DNA from: Proruminimicrobium sp964487915
GTDB taxonomy: Bacteria > Elusimicrobiota > Endomicrobiia > Endomicrobiales > Endomicrobiaceae
Direction: 5' to 3'
Length of the DNA: 64,000 nt
Assembly (NCBI GenBank): GCA_964487915.1
Contig: CAZASN010000001.1
Coordinates: forward strand, 618,295 to 682,294
Made by a program: the position numbers and the translations under genes. The stretch's first letter is position 1. Every line of letters begins with the position of its first letter. Shown here one piece after another: positions 8,713-17,238 of this stretch. A model generated the notes under the pieces. The model was not told the origin of the DNA. It saw nothing but the letters and a program-made list of their open reading frames with translations, and searched no databases.

Positions 8713-9783
8713 ATGGAAAAAGCGATCATAGCTATGAGCGGCGGCGTTGACAGTTCAGTTGCCGCTTATCTTATAAAGCAGCAGGGATACGAAACGGTCG
8801 GCGTGACTTTAAAATTGTTTTCAAACGAAGACATCGGAGAATGCGCGACTAAAACATGCTGTTCTATGAAAGACGTGGAAGACGCTAAAAGCGTTTCTTT
8901 TAAACTCGGCATCAAACATTATGTCCTTAATTTTACGAAACATTTTAAAAAAGAAGTAATAAGCCGTTTTATAGAAAGTTATGAAAAAGGTTTTACTCCT
9001 AATCCGTGTATAGACTGCAACCGTTTTATTAAATTTGACAGACTTTTAAATAAAGCGGACGAAATGGGTTTTGATTATATAGTTACGGGACATTATGCCG
9101 TAATCTCTTACGATGAGATGTCAAACCGTTTTATTTTAAAAAAGTCAATTGACGAAAAAAAAGACCAGAGTTACGTTTTATACCAACTGACCCAAAAGCA
9201 GCTTTCAAAAACCTTACTGCCGCTGGGCAACATGAGAAAAAGTAAAATAAGAAGTATTGCGCTGCAACAGGATTTTGTAAACGCCCAAAAAGACGACAGT
9301 CAGGATATATGTTTTGTCCGCGACGGCAATTATTCAAAATTTATAGAAAATTATACCGGCAAGAAAAATATTGAAGGTGATTTTCTAGATATAAAAGGCA
9401 ATATAATTGGCCGGCATAAAGGAATAATAAATTATACTATAGGCCAGCGCAAAGGGCTCGGACTTAATTTTCATAAAAGATTGTTTGTCTGCGATAAAGA
9501 TATAAAGAAAAATACCGTTACGCTAGGCAATCCGGACGATTTATTTTCAAAAAGTCTTGAAGCGTCTGATATTAATCTTATAGCATGTTCAAAAGTAGAA
9601 AAACCTCTAAGAGTAAAAGTAAAAATCAGATATAACCAGAAAGAAGAATTTGCCACAGTAGAGCAGACTGCCGATGATAAAATTCATATTGAATTTGATT
9701 TTCCTCAGAGAGCAATCACAAAAGGACAGGCAGTTGTTTTATATGATAAAGATATTGTTATAGGCGGCGGCACTATAATTTAG
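8713..9783 (+). CDS. mnmA: tRNA-specific 2-thiouridylase MnmA
   Basis: MnmA thiolates U34 of tRNA-Lys, -Glu and -Gln using ATP and persulfide sulfur. The PP-loop is SGGVDSS at residues 9-15. The catalytic cysteine pair is visible as Cys102 (NPCIDCNRF) and Cys200 (DSQDICFV). The 356-residue length is normal and the C-terminal beta domain is intact. It lies 17 bp after cysK, linking cysteine production to tRNA thiolation. Its stop codon abuts the stop of the converging phosphodiesterase gene with no spacer, so no terminator separates them. Confidence 0.95.
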   Translation: MEKAIIAMSGGVDSSVAAYLIKQQGYETVGVTLKLFSNEDIGECATKTCCSMKDVEDAKSVSFKLGIKHYVLNFTKHFKKEVISRFIESYEKGFTPNPCIDCNRFIKFDRLLNKADEMGFDYIVTGHYAVISYDEMSNRFILKKSIDEKKDQSYVLYQLTQKQLSKTLLPLGNMRKSKIRSIALQQDFVNAQKDDSQDICFVRDGNYSKFIENYTGKKNIEGDFLDIKGNIIGRHKGIINYTIGQRKGLGLNFHKRLFVCDKDIKKNTVTLGNPDDLFSKSLEASDINLIACSKVEKPLRVKVKIRYNQKEEFATVEQTADDKIHIEFDFPQRAITKGQAVVLYDKDIVIGGGTII

Positions 9784-10266
9784 TCAACTTTCCAAATCTA
9801 AATCAAAAATTTCGGCATGATTGGTATCCGTATCAAGTATTGCCACAGTGCTTCTGCCGTATCTTCTGGCAGATACTTCGCCAGGATTTATAAAAAGAGC
9901 CTGCGGAGTTTTTTGAATATGAGGTTTATGAGTATGTCCGTATATGATGTAGTCAAAAACGCCTTCAAAATTATATAAACGGTGTGACAGAATAAATTTT
10001 TTACCGTCAATAACAAAAGAATAAGGTTCATTATAAATACTGCCAAAAGGCTGTATTGTTTTTTCAAGATCAAAAGTATCTAAATCGTTATTGCCAAACA
10101 CCGCAATCATCGGCATTTTTAACTTTGAAAATATTTTTGCCGACGATACGAAAGAAAAATCTCCGGCATGAAGAACAAGTTCAACCTGCCGGAGATTAAA
10201 AAATTCAACAGCTTTTATAATTTTGTCCGTATTGTTGTGAGTGTCAGACAAAATTCCTATTTTCAT
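9784..10266 (-). CDS. YfcE/MJ0936-type metallophosphoesterase
   Basis: The 160-residue protein carries the calcineurin-like metal motifs in order: SDTHNN (residues 7-12), HAGDF (near 35), GNND (near 58), SHR, and YGHTHKP (near 110). This small single-domain form matches the YfcE family of phosphodiesterases, whose members hydrolyse artificial phosphodiesters and whose physiological substrate is often unclear. It is cytoplasmic. The start abuts the stop codon of the NifU-like gene, so the two are co-transcribed. Confidence 0.9.
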   Translation of the reverse strand: MKIGILSDTHNNTDKIIKAVEFFNLRQVELVLHAGDFSFVSSAKIFSKLKMPMIAVFGNNDLDTFDLEKTIQPFGSIYNEPYSFVIDGKKFILSHRLYNFEGVFDYIIYGHTHKPHIQKTPQALFINPGEVSARRYGRSTVAILDTDTNHAEIFDLDLES

Positions 10267-10491
10267 TTACATTGCTACTACGTTTTTAACTTCAGGGATT
10301 TCGTCCATAATCGCTTTTCTTACGCCGTACTGAAGTGTCATAGTTGACATCGGGCATGAACCGCAAGCACCGGTCAATCTTACTTTTACTATTCCGTCTT
10401 CCGTTACGTCAATAAGTTCAACGTTTCCGCCGTCTGCCTGAAGGCTGGGGCGAACTTTGTTTAAGACTGATTCTACTTTTTCTTTAAGCAT
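10267..10491 (-). CDS. NifU-like Fe-S scaffold (C-terminal NifU domain)
   Basis: The 74-residue protein is a stand-alone NifU C-terminal domain. The family CXXC motif is in GACGSCPMST, after the RPSLQADGGNVEL segment. Such proteins carry or transfer [4Fe-4S] clusters to apoproteins; the window encodes several Fe-S enzymes that could receive them. AGGAGAGAT precedes the ATG. It sits directly upstream of the phosphodiesterase gene on the same strand. Confidence 0.93.
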   Translation of the reverse strand: MLKEKVESVLNKVRPSLQADGGNVELIDVTEDGIVKVRLTGACGSCPMSTMTLQYGVRKAIMDEIPEVKNVVAM

Positions 10492-10529
10492 TTTATCTCT
10501 CCTTACTTTTTATTTTATTATAGCGACCA

Positions 10530-10703
10530 CAATATTTTGGCTGCAGTTTTGTAATTTTAAAGCTCATTTACCAGTCGCTCCGCTTACTTTATGTAAACTT
10601 CACTTTAAAATTACTTCACTTCGCACAAAATCTTGCTAGTCTTAACGACACTACATATTAAAGTCGCAAAATACTTTGGTTCGCTCCAAATCTTAAATCC
10701 TAA
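10530..10703. repeat. Intergenic repeat element, copy A
   Basis: This lies in the 271-bp gap between the NifU-like gene and nadE, which has no convincing ORF. Its last 42 bp (10662-10703) match 60404-60445 at 36 of 42 positions. A related shorter piece (CTTCACTTCGCACAAAATCTT) lies just upstream near 10612. The copies sit only between genes. The function is unknown; a decayed intergenic mobile repeat is the simplest reading. Confidence 0.55.
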
Positions 10704-10762
10704 ACTACAACGACATTGGTATTCTATTAAATTTTTAGCCGTAAAGGAAGAAGAAATTTAAA

Positions 10763-12682
10763 TTATTTCCACTCATTGGATGAGGCGTCAGAGGGCATGC
10801 GCCAGTCGCCGCGCGGGCTTAAACTGATTGAACCGACTTTCGGTCCGTCCGGTACGCAGTTTCTCTTGAACTGCGCGTTGAAAAATCTCTTATAAAAAAG
10901 GTCAAGCCATTTTTTTATTGTTGAATCGTCATATTTATTCTTAAAAGCGTTCTGAGCTAGATAAAAAATCTTTTCAGGCGTAAAATTCCAGCGTATATGA
11001 TGATATATGAAAAAATCGTGAAGTTCGTAAGGGCCTATGAGATCTTCGGTTTTTTGCGCAATGTCACCTTTTTCATCAGGAGGAAGAAGTTCCGGTGAAA
11101 TTGCGGTATTGCAGATTGATTCAAGAGTTTGTCTGCATGATTTAAATTCATCCCATAAACTTGCCTGATGCACCAAATATTTTACAAGCGTTTTAGGTAC
11201 CGAGCAATTAACATTGTACATGCTCATATGATCTGCATTATACGTGCAAAAGCCTAGAGCAAGTTCGGACAAATCTCCGGTTCCCAGAACAATTTTATTT
11301 GTTTTATTGGCATAATCCATAAGAATCTGCGTACGTTCTCTAGCCTGAGAATTTTCATAAGTGACTGAACGGTCGTTTTCCGGCAATCCTATATCTTTAA
11401 AATGCTGAATGCAGGCTGCCGCAATAGATATTTCCTGCTTATCAATGCCGAGTTCATCCATAAGTTTAACTGCGTTATTTTTTGTTCTGTTTGTTGTCCC
11501 GAATCCCGGCATAGTAATGCCCGTTATAGTTTTTCTGTCCCAGCCGAGTTTATCAACGGCTATTACTGCAACAACAAGCGCAAGAGTCGAATCAAGACCG
11601 CCGGATACTCCTATTACGATTCCTTTTGTTTTGCTTGTTTCAAGACGCGTCATAAGTCCGTTAACCTGAATATTTAAAATTTCTTCGGCGCGTTCTTTCA
11701 TTTTATCGTCTGTTTTAGGCACAAAAGGAGAAGGATCAATATAACGGTTTAATTCTTTCGGCTGCTGGGCGGAATTAAGATTAATTTCTATAGTTTTCAT
11801 CTTTCCGTTTAAAACGTCATAAAAATGGTCAGCCTGATCTCCGAAAGACGTAAATTTGCGGCGTTCATTTTCTAATTTATTTATATCAAAATCAGCGAAA
11901 AGTTTTGTTCCGTCGCGCTGATACAGTTCTGTTTCGGCAAGCATAATGCCGTATTCGCAGGCCAGACAATGCCCTGAAAAAACGACATCGGAAGTTGATT
12001 CCGTCGGACCTGACGCAGCGTAAAGATATGCGCAGACGTTTCTTGATGAATTTTGGCTGACAAGTTCGCGGCGGTATGCGGCTTTTCCGACTGTTTCGGT
12101 AGATGCGGACGGATTTAAAATAAGAGTCGCTCCCATAATGCTCAGACGCGAAGATGGGGGAATAGGCATCCATAAATCTTCGCATATTTCAAGTCCGGTT
12201 TTAAAAGATAATTCTCCGATTGAAACGTTAAATATCAAATTAGGATTAAAAGGTATTTTTTTATATTGTGAATCTATATTAAATCCGGAATGAAACCATC
12301 TGCGTTCATAATATTCTTTGTATGAAGGAAGATACGATTTGGGGATAAATGCTTTTATTTTTCCGTCTGCAATTACTGCCGCAACATTCCAAAGCCTGGA
12401 TTGGTGATAAAGAGGAAGCCCGACAACAGCTATTATATCTTTTGTTTCAAGAGCTATTTTATCAAGAGCTTCTTCTGATTTTTTTAATAAAATATCCTGC
12501 TGAAACAGGTCTCCGCATGTATATCCGGTCAAAGAAAGTTCCGGAAATAATACGATTGACGCATTTTGTTTTTTCGCTGATTTTATATCGGCAATAATAT
12601 GGTTTGTATTAAATTCAATATCGGCAATTTTAATTCTGGGAGCGCATGCGCATGTTCTGATAAAACCGTACTTGCTGATCAT
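10763..12682 (-). CDS. nadE: Glutamine-dependent NAD+ synthetase
   Basis: The 639-residue protein joins an N-terminal nitrilase-type glutaminase to a C-terminal NAD synthetase. It converts deamido-NAD to NAD using glutamine and ATP. In the glutaminase part Glu48 (FPELSLTGY), a Lys in IPKSYLPSY and the Cys in GLEICEDLW form the catalytic triad. The synthetase P-loop is SGGLDST near residue 360. The ATG at 12682 was chosen because GGAGAAGAT precedes it and the family N-terminus begins there; the 66 extra upstream residues are translated from a repeat-like intergenic segment. No partners are adjacent. Confidence 0.95.
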   Translation of the reverse strand: MISKYGFIRTCACAPRIKIADIEFNTNHIIADIKSAKKQNASIVLFPELSLTGYTCGDLFQQDILLKKSEEALDKIALETKDIIAVVGLPLYHQSRLWNVAAVIADGKIKAFIPKSYLPSYKEYYERRWFHSGFNIDSQYKKIPFNPNLIFNVSIGELSFKTGLEICEDLWMPIPPSSRLSIMGATLILNPSASTETVGKAAYRRELVSQNSSRNVCAYLYAASGPTESTSDVVFSGHCLACEYGIMLAETELYQRDGTKLFADFDINKLENERRKFTSFGDQADHFYDVLNGKMKTIEINLNSAQQPKELNRYIDPSPFVPKTDDKMKERAEEILNIQVNGLMTRLETSKTKGIVIGVSGGLDSTLALVVAVIAVDKLGWDRKTITGITMPGFGTTNRTKNNAVKLMDELGIDKQEISIAAACIQHFKDIGLPENDRSVTYENSQARERTQILMDYANKTNKIVLGTGDLSELALGFCTYNADHMSMYNVNCSVPKTLVKYLVHQASLWDEFKSCRQTLESICNTAISPELLPPDEKGDIAQKTEDLIGPYELHDFFIYHHIRWNFTPEKIFYLAQNAFKNKYDDSTIKKWLDLFYKRFFNAQFKRNCVPDGPKVGSISLSPRGDWRMPSDASSNEWK

Positions 12683-12764
12683 ATCTTCTCCGACAAAAAA
12701 GATGGGAGTAAATTTTCGCAGTATTTTATAGATATTTATAAATTTTTTGTTGATGATTTTTATT

Positions 12765-12850
12765 TTAGACGAGGCGACAAAATGCGAGCGTATACCGTGA
12801 ACAGGCGGAGCCGGAGGTATCCGAGAACGTTTTGGCAACGAAGTATAAAA
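12765..12850. repeat. GC-rich intergenic island upstream of nadE
   Basis: Within 12781-12840, 34 of 60 bases are G or C, far above the surrounding sequence. It contains ATACC and GGTAT arms about 19 bp apart and repeated GAG/CGGAG words. Read on the minus strand its order of short words loosely resembles the intergenic repeat at 60.4 kb. It could be a diverged repeat, a structured leader or a small RNA; none is established. Confidence 0.35.
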
Positions 12851-12871
12851 TAAAAAGAACAACAAAAATAA

Positions 12872-12945
12872 CGCGCCCAAGAGGAGTTGAACCTCTAACC
12901 TTTTGATTCGTAGTCAAACGCTCTATCCAATTGAGCTATGGGCGC
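12872..12945 (-). tRNA. tRNA-Arg (anticodon ACG)
   Basis: The minus strand folds as a cloverleaf with acceptor GCGCCCA/TGGGCGC, D-arm AGCTC...GAGC, anticodon loop CTACGAA and T-arm GAGGTTCAACTCCTC. The anticodon ACG would become ICG after TadA editing and read CGU/CGC/CGA. The discriminator is G at 12872. CCA is not encoded. Confidence 0.95.
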
Positions 12946-13000
12946 AAAATAAAACATAAGTATTTTATCATATTTTTGCTGTAATAATGAATTTGTTTAT

Positions 13001-13032
13001 AAAAATAAAATCCCGCCGGAAAAACCGGCGGG
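13001..13032 (-). terminator. Rho-independent terminator of the outer-membrane protein gene
   Basis: A perfect 8-bp GC stem (CCCGCCGG at 13012-13019 with CCGGCGGG at 13025-13032) has a 5-nt loop and is followed on the minus strand by a T-rich tract. It lies 25 bp beyond the stop codon of the gene at 13057. Confidence 0.9.
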
Positions 13033-13056
13033 ATAATGTGTGCAATATAATTTTAT

Positions 13057-13896
13057 TTAAAAAGCATACTGTATGCTTGATACAAATCCGTTGCCCAGAC
13101 CGACTTCACTGGTTGATTTGTAGTCTCCCGCGTTAACAAGCGCCAAAACAATAGTAAGATTATTATTTGCTGTCCACGCAACGTGCGTATTCCAATAGTT
13201 TGCATCTTTCCAGTCGGAATAATCTGCGCCCTGTTTGTATTCAAAGCCGGCGATTAACCCGAGCGGGAAAATAATATCTATATTTCCGAATCCTGTTAAT
13301 TTGCTGTCTTTGTCATATCCGAATACTCCGGTCGCTTTTGCTTTTGTTGAAAGCAACCCGCCTGAAATCAATACGGGTCTTGGAAGACTTGTAATTAATT
13401 TTGTCGCAACGCCGTAATAATCGGCGCCTGTATCGTCGCTTCCTGCTCCTACGTTTGAAGTCTGTTTAAATATTGCGCCTACAGAAACGGCAGGCACATA
13501 ATTCGTATCAAAAGAATTTTCTTTTAAAACCAGAAGTTTTGCACCGATATTGTGCTTATGTATTGACTTTGAATTTTCAGGATTTACAGTTTCATATCCG
13601 TAAGAAACTTCAAGTCTGTTAAAAAAAGTATCGGCAACGCCTATTGCAGTCCAGTCAACTTTAACATCGCTCAAGTTTACATACCATGACCCTATTCTCG
13701 GTTTTGAGGCAACTTTTGTGCCGTCAATTTTTAATCCTGCGTCTTCGCCGGAATCTGCAAGATATGCCAGCGGATTAAATGCAATACCGCCAACGCCCTC
13801 AAGATTTGTCAGAGGGGGGCCGGCAAAAACATATTTTGATACTAACACAACTGCTAAAATTGCAATTACTTTTACTGCTGAATTAAATTTCTTCAT
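13057..13896 (-). CDS. Secreted protein, probable outer-membrane beta-barrel
   Basis: The 279-residue protein starts with a signal peptide (KVIAILAVVLVSKYVFA). The remainder is rich in alternating polar and aromatic residues and ends in Tyr-Ala-Phe, as expected for a barrel inserted by the BAM complex. The early LTNLEGVGGIAFNPLAYL segment is reminiscent of DUF3034-type outer-membrane proteins, a weak resemblance from memory. The start at 13896 has AGGAGACTT at good spacing; the upstream in-frame ATG lacks one. It follows the yezD gene by 119 bp with a small hairpin between, so it may share the sulfur-type leader control. Its ligand is unknown. Confidence 0.7.
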   Translation of the reverse strand: MKKFNSAVKVIAILAVVLVSKYVFAGPPLTNLEGVGGIAFNPLAYLADSGEDAGLKIDGTKVASKPRIGSWYVNLSDVKVDWTAIGVADTFFNRLEVSYGYETVNPENSKSIHKHNIGAKLLVLKENSFDTNYVPAVSVGAIFKQTSNVGAGSDDTGADYYGVATKLITSLPRPVLISGGLLSTKAKATGVFGYDKDSKLTGFGNIDIIFPLGLIAGFEYKQGADYSDWKDANYWNTHVAWTANNNLTIVLALVNAGDYKSTSEVGLGNGFVSSIQYAF

Positions 13897-13977
13897 TTTT
13901 AAGTCTCCTGTTTTTTTGTATTTTTCGTGTTTCAAATCCCAGTTGACCGGTTATATGTACACTTTTATTTTTTTATG

Positions 13978-13997
13978 CTCTGCGGTTATCCGCTGAG
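13978..13997 (-). promoter_or_regulatory. Small intercistronic hairpin between yezD and the barrel gene
   Basis: The minus strand reads CTC-A-GCGG-ATAA-CCGC-A-GAG, a short GC stem with one mismatch and a 4-nt loop. It is not followed by a T-tract, so it is more likely an mRNA processing or stability element than a terminator. Confidence 0.4.
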
Positions 13998-14015
13998 GAT
14001 GCTTCAAATTTAATT

Positions 14016-14198
14016 TTATATTCCACCTCCTTCATCAACATTCCAAATATCATCAAAACGCTGTTTCTTTGATATTTCAATTTGAGTTATTCTTTTGTTG
14101 TGCACCGTAATGATTACCGTTCCGTACGATAATTTTTCTACAGCATCTCTGATATCTTTTATTATTCCGTCATTTACTATATTTTCTTTTAAACTCAT
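14016..14198 (-). CDS. YezD-family small protein (DUF2292)
   Basis: The 60-residue protein has the DUF2292 core: a short helix followed by YGTVIITVHNKRITQIEISKKQRF. The pattern of a Tyr-Gly turn, a valine/isoleucine strand and a Gln-Ile-Glu strand is typical of the family. The molecular role of the family is not established; from memory, members often sit near sulfur transport or assimilation genes. GGGAGAT precedes the ATG. It lies downstream of a Met/Cys-rich leader peptide and an apparent terminator, which fits a sulfur-responsive gene. Confidence 0.8.
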   Translation of the reverse strand: MSLKENIVNDGIIKDIRDAVEKLSYGTVIITVHNKRITQIEISKKQRFDDIWNVDEGGGI

Positions 14199-14219
14199 TT
14201 TATATCTCCCGATTTTATT

Positions 14220-14267
14220 TAAAAATAAAAAAACCGCTAACCTTTTTTTTGTTTTTGGCAGCGGTTT
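14220..14267 (-). terminator. Candidate attenuator terminator before yezD
   Basis: On the minus strand AAACCGCT (14267-14260) pairs with AGCGGTTT (14238-14231) across an A-rich loop, followed at once by a T-rich tract. It lies 32 bp after the leader-peptide stop codon and 22 bp before the yezD ribosome site region. It would end transcription before yezD unless prevented. Confidence 0.75.
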
Positions 14268-14298
14268 GTCTTTCTATGCTGTGAATTTGTAATTATAA

Positions 14299-14391
14299 TT
14301 AACGCATATAAAAACCTGCCATACCGAAAGCATGCATCTGCATGCAACAGGTTCTCATTCGCATATTATAAAAATTTAAATTGATATTCAT
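14299..14391 (-). CDS. Met/Cys-rich leader peptide (30 aa)
   Basis: A 30-codon ORF begins with ATG at 14391 behind a near-perfect ribosome site (CGGAGGAGTAAAA) and stops at 14299-14301. It has seven Met codons and an adjacent Cys-Cys pair (codons 15-16, in RMRTCCMQMH). The coding RNA can fold: AACCTG (14353-14348) pairs with CAGGTT (14318-14313), with inner GCATGC arms at 14345-14340 and 14335-14330. The Cys codons lie in the left arm, so ribosome stalling there would change folding ahead of the downstream terminator. This matches amino-acid attenuation, but it is a prediction. Confidence 0.65.
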   Translation of the reverse strand: MNINLNFYNMRMRTCCMQMHAFGMAGFYMR

Positions 14392-14429
14392 TTTTACTCC
14401 TCCGTATTCTAAATTCAATAAATCATACT

Positions 14430-14452
14430 ATTCATATCTAATAAATAGGATA
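14430..14452. promoter_or_regulatory. Putative Rrf2 operator, copy B
   Basis: The minus strand contains TCCTAT-N8-TATGAAT, the same motif as at 6281-6303. It starts at the edge of the -10 box and covers the expected transcription start of the leader-yezD transcript. Matching position and sequence at two sulfur-linked promoters suggest a common repressor. Confidence 0.5.
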
Positions 14453-14478
14453 TTATAAAAAACAAATAAATTTGTCAA
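14452..14478 (-). promoter_or_regulatory. Promoter of the leader peptide-yezD transcript
   Basis: On the minus strand a perfect TTGACA (14478-14473) and a perfect TATAAT (14457-14452) are separated by 15 bp. The short spacing would weaken the promoter or make it depend on a regulator. Confidence 0.65.
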
Positions 14479-14502
14479 GCATTTTTTTTAGTAAGTATAA
14501 AT

Positions 14503-15558
14503 TTAATTTGTTTTATTTATAAAAAGGGTCTGTGTCGGATAAGCAAAATCAATTTTACGTTTATCAAATTCTTCTTTTATTTTAAAATTTATATTTTGCT
14601 GGATATCCATATATTTATTGTAATCGCTGTTTAACACGGTATAAACTGTTTCGTAAATAAGCGCCGAATCTCCGTATGACGAAAAATGAGATCTGTCAAA
14701 ACGCACATCCTGCTGCTGCAAAATAATTGATTTAAGAAGTTCCGGGATTTCTTTTACATTTTCAAAAGAAGTCTGATAAGTCACGCCCAATTTAAAAACT
14801 ATTCTGCGCTGCGCCATTCTCTTGTAATTGCGCACGCGGGCATTTGTAAGATTAGTATTTGAAAATATAAGCTCTTCGCCGCCGATGCTGCGGACTCTTG
14901 TAGTTTTAATGCCGACGTGTTCTACCGTGCCTGTTAAATCGTCAACGACAATGGTATCTCCGATTTCAAACGGACGGTCAAATAAAATAACAAAAAAACT
15001 GAACAAATCTCCGAGAATTGCCTGAGAAGCAAAAGCTACGGCAACGCCTCCGATGCCGAGTCCTGCGACAAGAGTTGATATTTTAACGCCCAAATTATCC
15101 AGCAGGATTATCAGCATTATTCCGGCGATAATAATTTTTGCCGTAACGACCAGCCATTTCAAACTTCTCTGACGCGTTTCGTTTACGTTGTTTTTTTTGA
15201 AATAGGCGTCAATCAAATAATCAAGCAGCGCCATTAAAAATCTAAGGCACATCAATACTAAGAAAGCAAGACCCGCCACATATATTATTTTTGTTATAAG
15301 CGGACTCATAACAAGATTTTTCATGCTTAATATAAATGACCATACAATCAACAAAGGAGTAAGCGTTTTTTTAATATGAAATATTATAAAGTCGTCAATT
15401 GTTGTTTGCGTTTTAGCCGCCCATTTTTCAAGCCGGCTGATAACGACTTTTCTTAAAATATAAATCAGAATGATAAAAACAGCCAATACGATTAACGTGA
15501 ATATATAATCGCCGACCGTATTTTGGAAAATGTTTTTTGCAATCAAATCTTTTAACAT
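14503..15558 (-). CDS. MscS-family mechanosensitive ion channel
   Basis: The 351-residue inner-membrane protein has about four N-terminal helices, then the pore helix with small residues (LVAGLGIGGVAVAFASQA, about 165-182) and the beta domain motif FDRPFEIGD. A mixed C-terminal domain follows. MscS-type channels open under membrane tension to release solutes during osmotic down-shock. GGAGAATTAAA precedes the ATG. It stands alone, separated from the neighbouring glycosyltransferase gene by 84 bp of AT-rich sequence. Confidence 0.93.
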   Translation of the reverse strand: MLKDLIAKNIFQNTVGDYIFTLIVLAVFIILIYILRKVVISRLEKWAAKTQTTIDDFIIFHIKKTLTPLLIVWSFILSMKNLVMSPLITKIIYVAGLAFLVLMCLRFLMALLDYLIDAYFKKNNVNETRQRSLKWLVVTAKIIIAGIMLIILLDNLGVKISTLVAGLGIGGVAVAFASQAILGDLFSFFVILFDRPFEIGDTIVVDDLTGTVEHVGIKTTRVRSIGGEELIFSNTNLTNARVRNYKRMAQRRIVFKLGVTYQTSFENVKEIPELLKSIILQQQDVRFDRSHFSSYGDSALIYETVYTVLNSDYNKYMDIQQNINFKIKEEFDKRKIDFAYPTQTLFINKTN

Positions 15559-15642
15559 TTTAATTCTCCGTAAATTTAAAAATATTATTTTTTATTATTA
15601 TATTAAAGGATTTTTTGTTAATCAAGAAAATTATTTGTTTTT

Positions 15643-17238
15643 TTATTTTTCAAGTTCTTTATGGTATTGTGAAAAATTCTTTTTGTAATTATTAAAATTA
15701 AAATTTTCGCAAAGAAGGAGATTGTCGTTTAACTGAGTTATTTTTGCAAACAAATTGTTTTTTTTCACGGACGATAAAATATTTGTATTGTAATTTACAA
15801 TAACCGCGTTAAGCCCGTTTAAGTTTTTCAGGCGCTGATTCCAGTAGCGGTGGTACAAACCTATATTATTATCCAAAGCCAGAAATATTACATTTGGTTT
15901 GCCGTCGCAATTTTTTGTGTAATAATTAAATTTATGGGCGTCTATTTTATTTGTGCAAACTATAAAAGAAATATTTTTATCAATATCGTTTATAGTATTA
16001 ACAGTGTCTTTAATGTAAGGCATGTTCTTTTTTATATATCTGTTTGCGTCAAAATTCATTCCGTAAAGGAAATATACCGGATTTATAAACGACAGAAATA
16101 TTCCAGATATTATAAATACCGCAATAATTAATTTTAATATTCTGCTTTTCAAACACAGAAAAGATATGTAAGCGCATAAAATAATTACGGCTGTTTTTGC
16201 GCAGTATTCAACCTGGAAAGAATAAAAAGACATTCCCAAACAAACTGACAATATTACTGCCGAAAAAACAATTATAACCAAAAATCCGGATTGTTTTGTT
16301 TTTACATATAATCTGACGAGACTGTAATATGTTAATATTCCAAACAGTATTCCGAAAATACCGTAAATCCAGATATACGGAACATATTTAAAAATTATAT
16401 TTTCAACCTCGTTTCTGTAGAGATATGCAAGAATCGGATTGTAGTAAATTATTTGAGAACCGATAAACTGAAGTAAGACGTCTAAACTGTTATAAACCGA
16501 ATCAATATGGAATCTTATGTTGAAATTGTAATTATGATGATAAGCAAGCGTCGCAAAATCATTTTGGCAATTCCAAATAATTACAGGAATAAACATTAAT
16601 AAAGAAATGATAAAAGAAAAGTATAATTCTTTTGTTTTAAACAAATAACGGTCATTTTTTGAAATAAGCAAAAATAATAAAACCGAAGGAAAAATTAAAA
16701 AAGTTTGATATTTGCTTAACAGCCCCAACCCGACAGTTATTGCGAATATGTATAAATATTTAATCTTTTTTTCCGATATTATTATGTAAAAAACATATAC
16801 GGATAAAATATAAAACATAATGTATAAAATATCTGATACCGTTTCCAAAGTGTAAAGCATCGGCAGAGAATACATCAATAGAACAGTCACGAGGGCCGTG
16901 TATGAATTAAATATTTTTTTTGCAAAACAATATACGATGTATGCCGTAAAAAATAGCGCAAGAGTTGAAAGAATTCTCGGACTGACGTCGTTATAACCGA
17001 AAAATATCATAAAAATGCGGTTCATTAACGCCAGAAGAGGCGGATGTTCAACATAAGAAAGATTAAGATTGCAGGCCTGCGCGCATTGTCCGAGTTCATC
17101 CATAGTAAGGTCTATTCTTGAACAAACCAGAAGTTTTACCGCGGATAAAAATAAGGTTATTAAAATAAAAAGTCTGTCGTGTGTTTGGTTAAAATCAATT
17201 TTAAATATGTCTGTAATATTATTTTTTAATTGAATCAT
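15643..17238 (-). CDS. GT39/ArnT-like membrane glycosyltransferase
   Basis: The 531-residue polytopic protein has about ten predicted membrane segments. The first loop contains an acidic motif (RIDLTMDELGQ, with Asp43, Asp47, Glu48) and VEHPPLLALM, as in the PMT_2 branch of GT-C glycosyltransferases. These use polyprenyl-phosphate sugars to modify lipids, proteins or glycans on the outer side of the inner membrane. A C-terminal soluble domain of about 120 residues probably lies in the periplasm. No ribosome site is obvious before its ATG. Acceptor and sugar cannot be told from sequence; nothing adjacent points to a pathway. Confidence 0.8.
   Translation of the reverse strand: MIQLKNNITDIFKIDFNQTHDRLFILITLFLSAVKLLVCSRIDLTMDELGQCAQACNLNLSYVEHPPLLALMNRIFMIFFGYNDVSPRILSTLALFFTAYIVYCFAKKIFNSYTALVTVLLMYSLPMLYTLETVSDILYIMFYILSVYVFYIIISEKKIKYLYIFAITVGLGLLSKYQTFLIFPSVLLFLLISKNDRYLFKTKELYFSFIISLLMFIPVIIWNCQNDFATLAYHHNYNFNIRFHIDSVYNSLDVLLQFIGSQIIYYNPILAYLYRNEVENIIFKYVPYIWIYGIFGILFGILTYYSLVRLYVKTKQSGFLVIIVFSAVILSVCLGMSFYSFQVEYCAKTAVIILCAYISFLCLKSRILKLIIAVFIISGIFLSFINPVYFLYGMNFDANRYIKKNMPYIKDTVNTINDIDKNISFIVCTNKIDAHKFNYYTKNCDGKPNVIFLALDNNIGLYHRYWNQRLKNLNGLNAVIVNYNTNILSSVKKNNLFAKITQLNDNLLLCENFNFNNYKKNFSQYHKELEK

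Noticed and set aside
12683..12880. 66-residue N-terminal extension of NAD synthetase
   Set aside because: It would be coded by the GC-rich intergenic island; the family start and ribosome site are at 12682.
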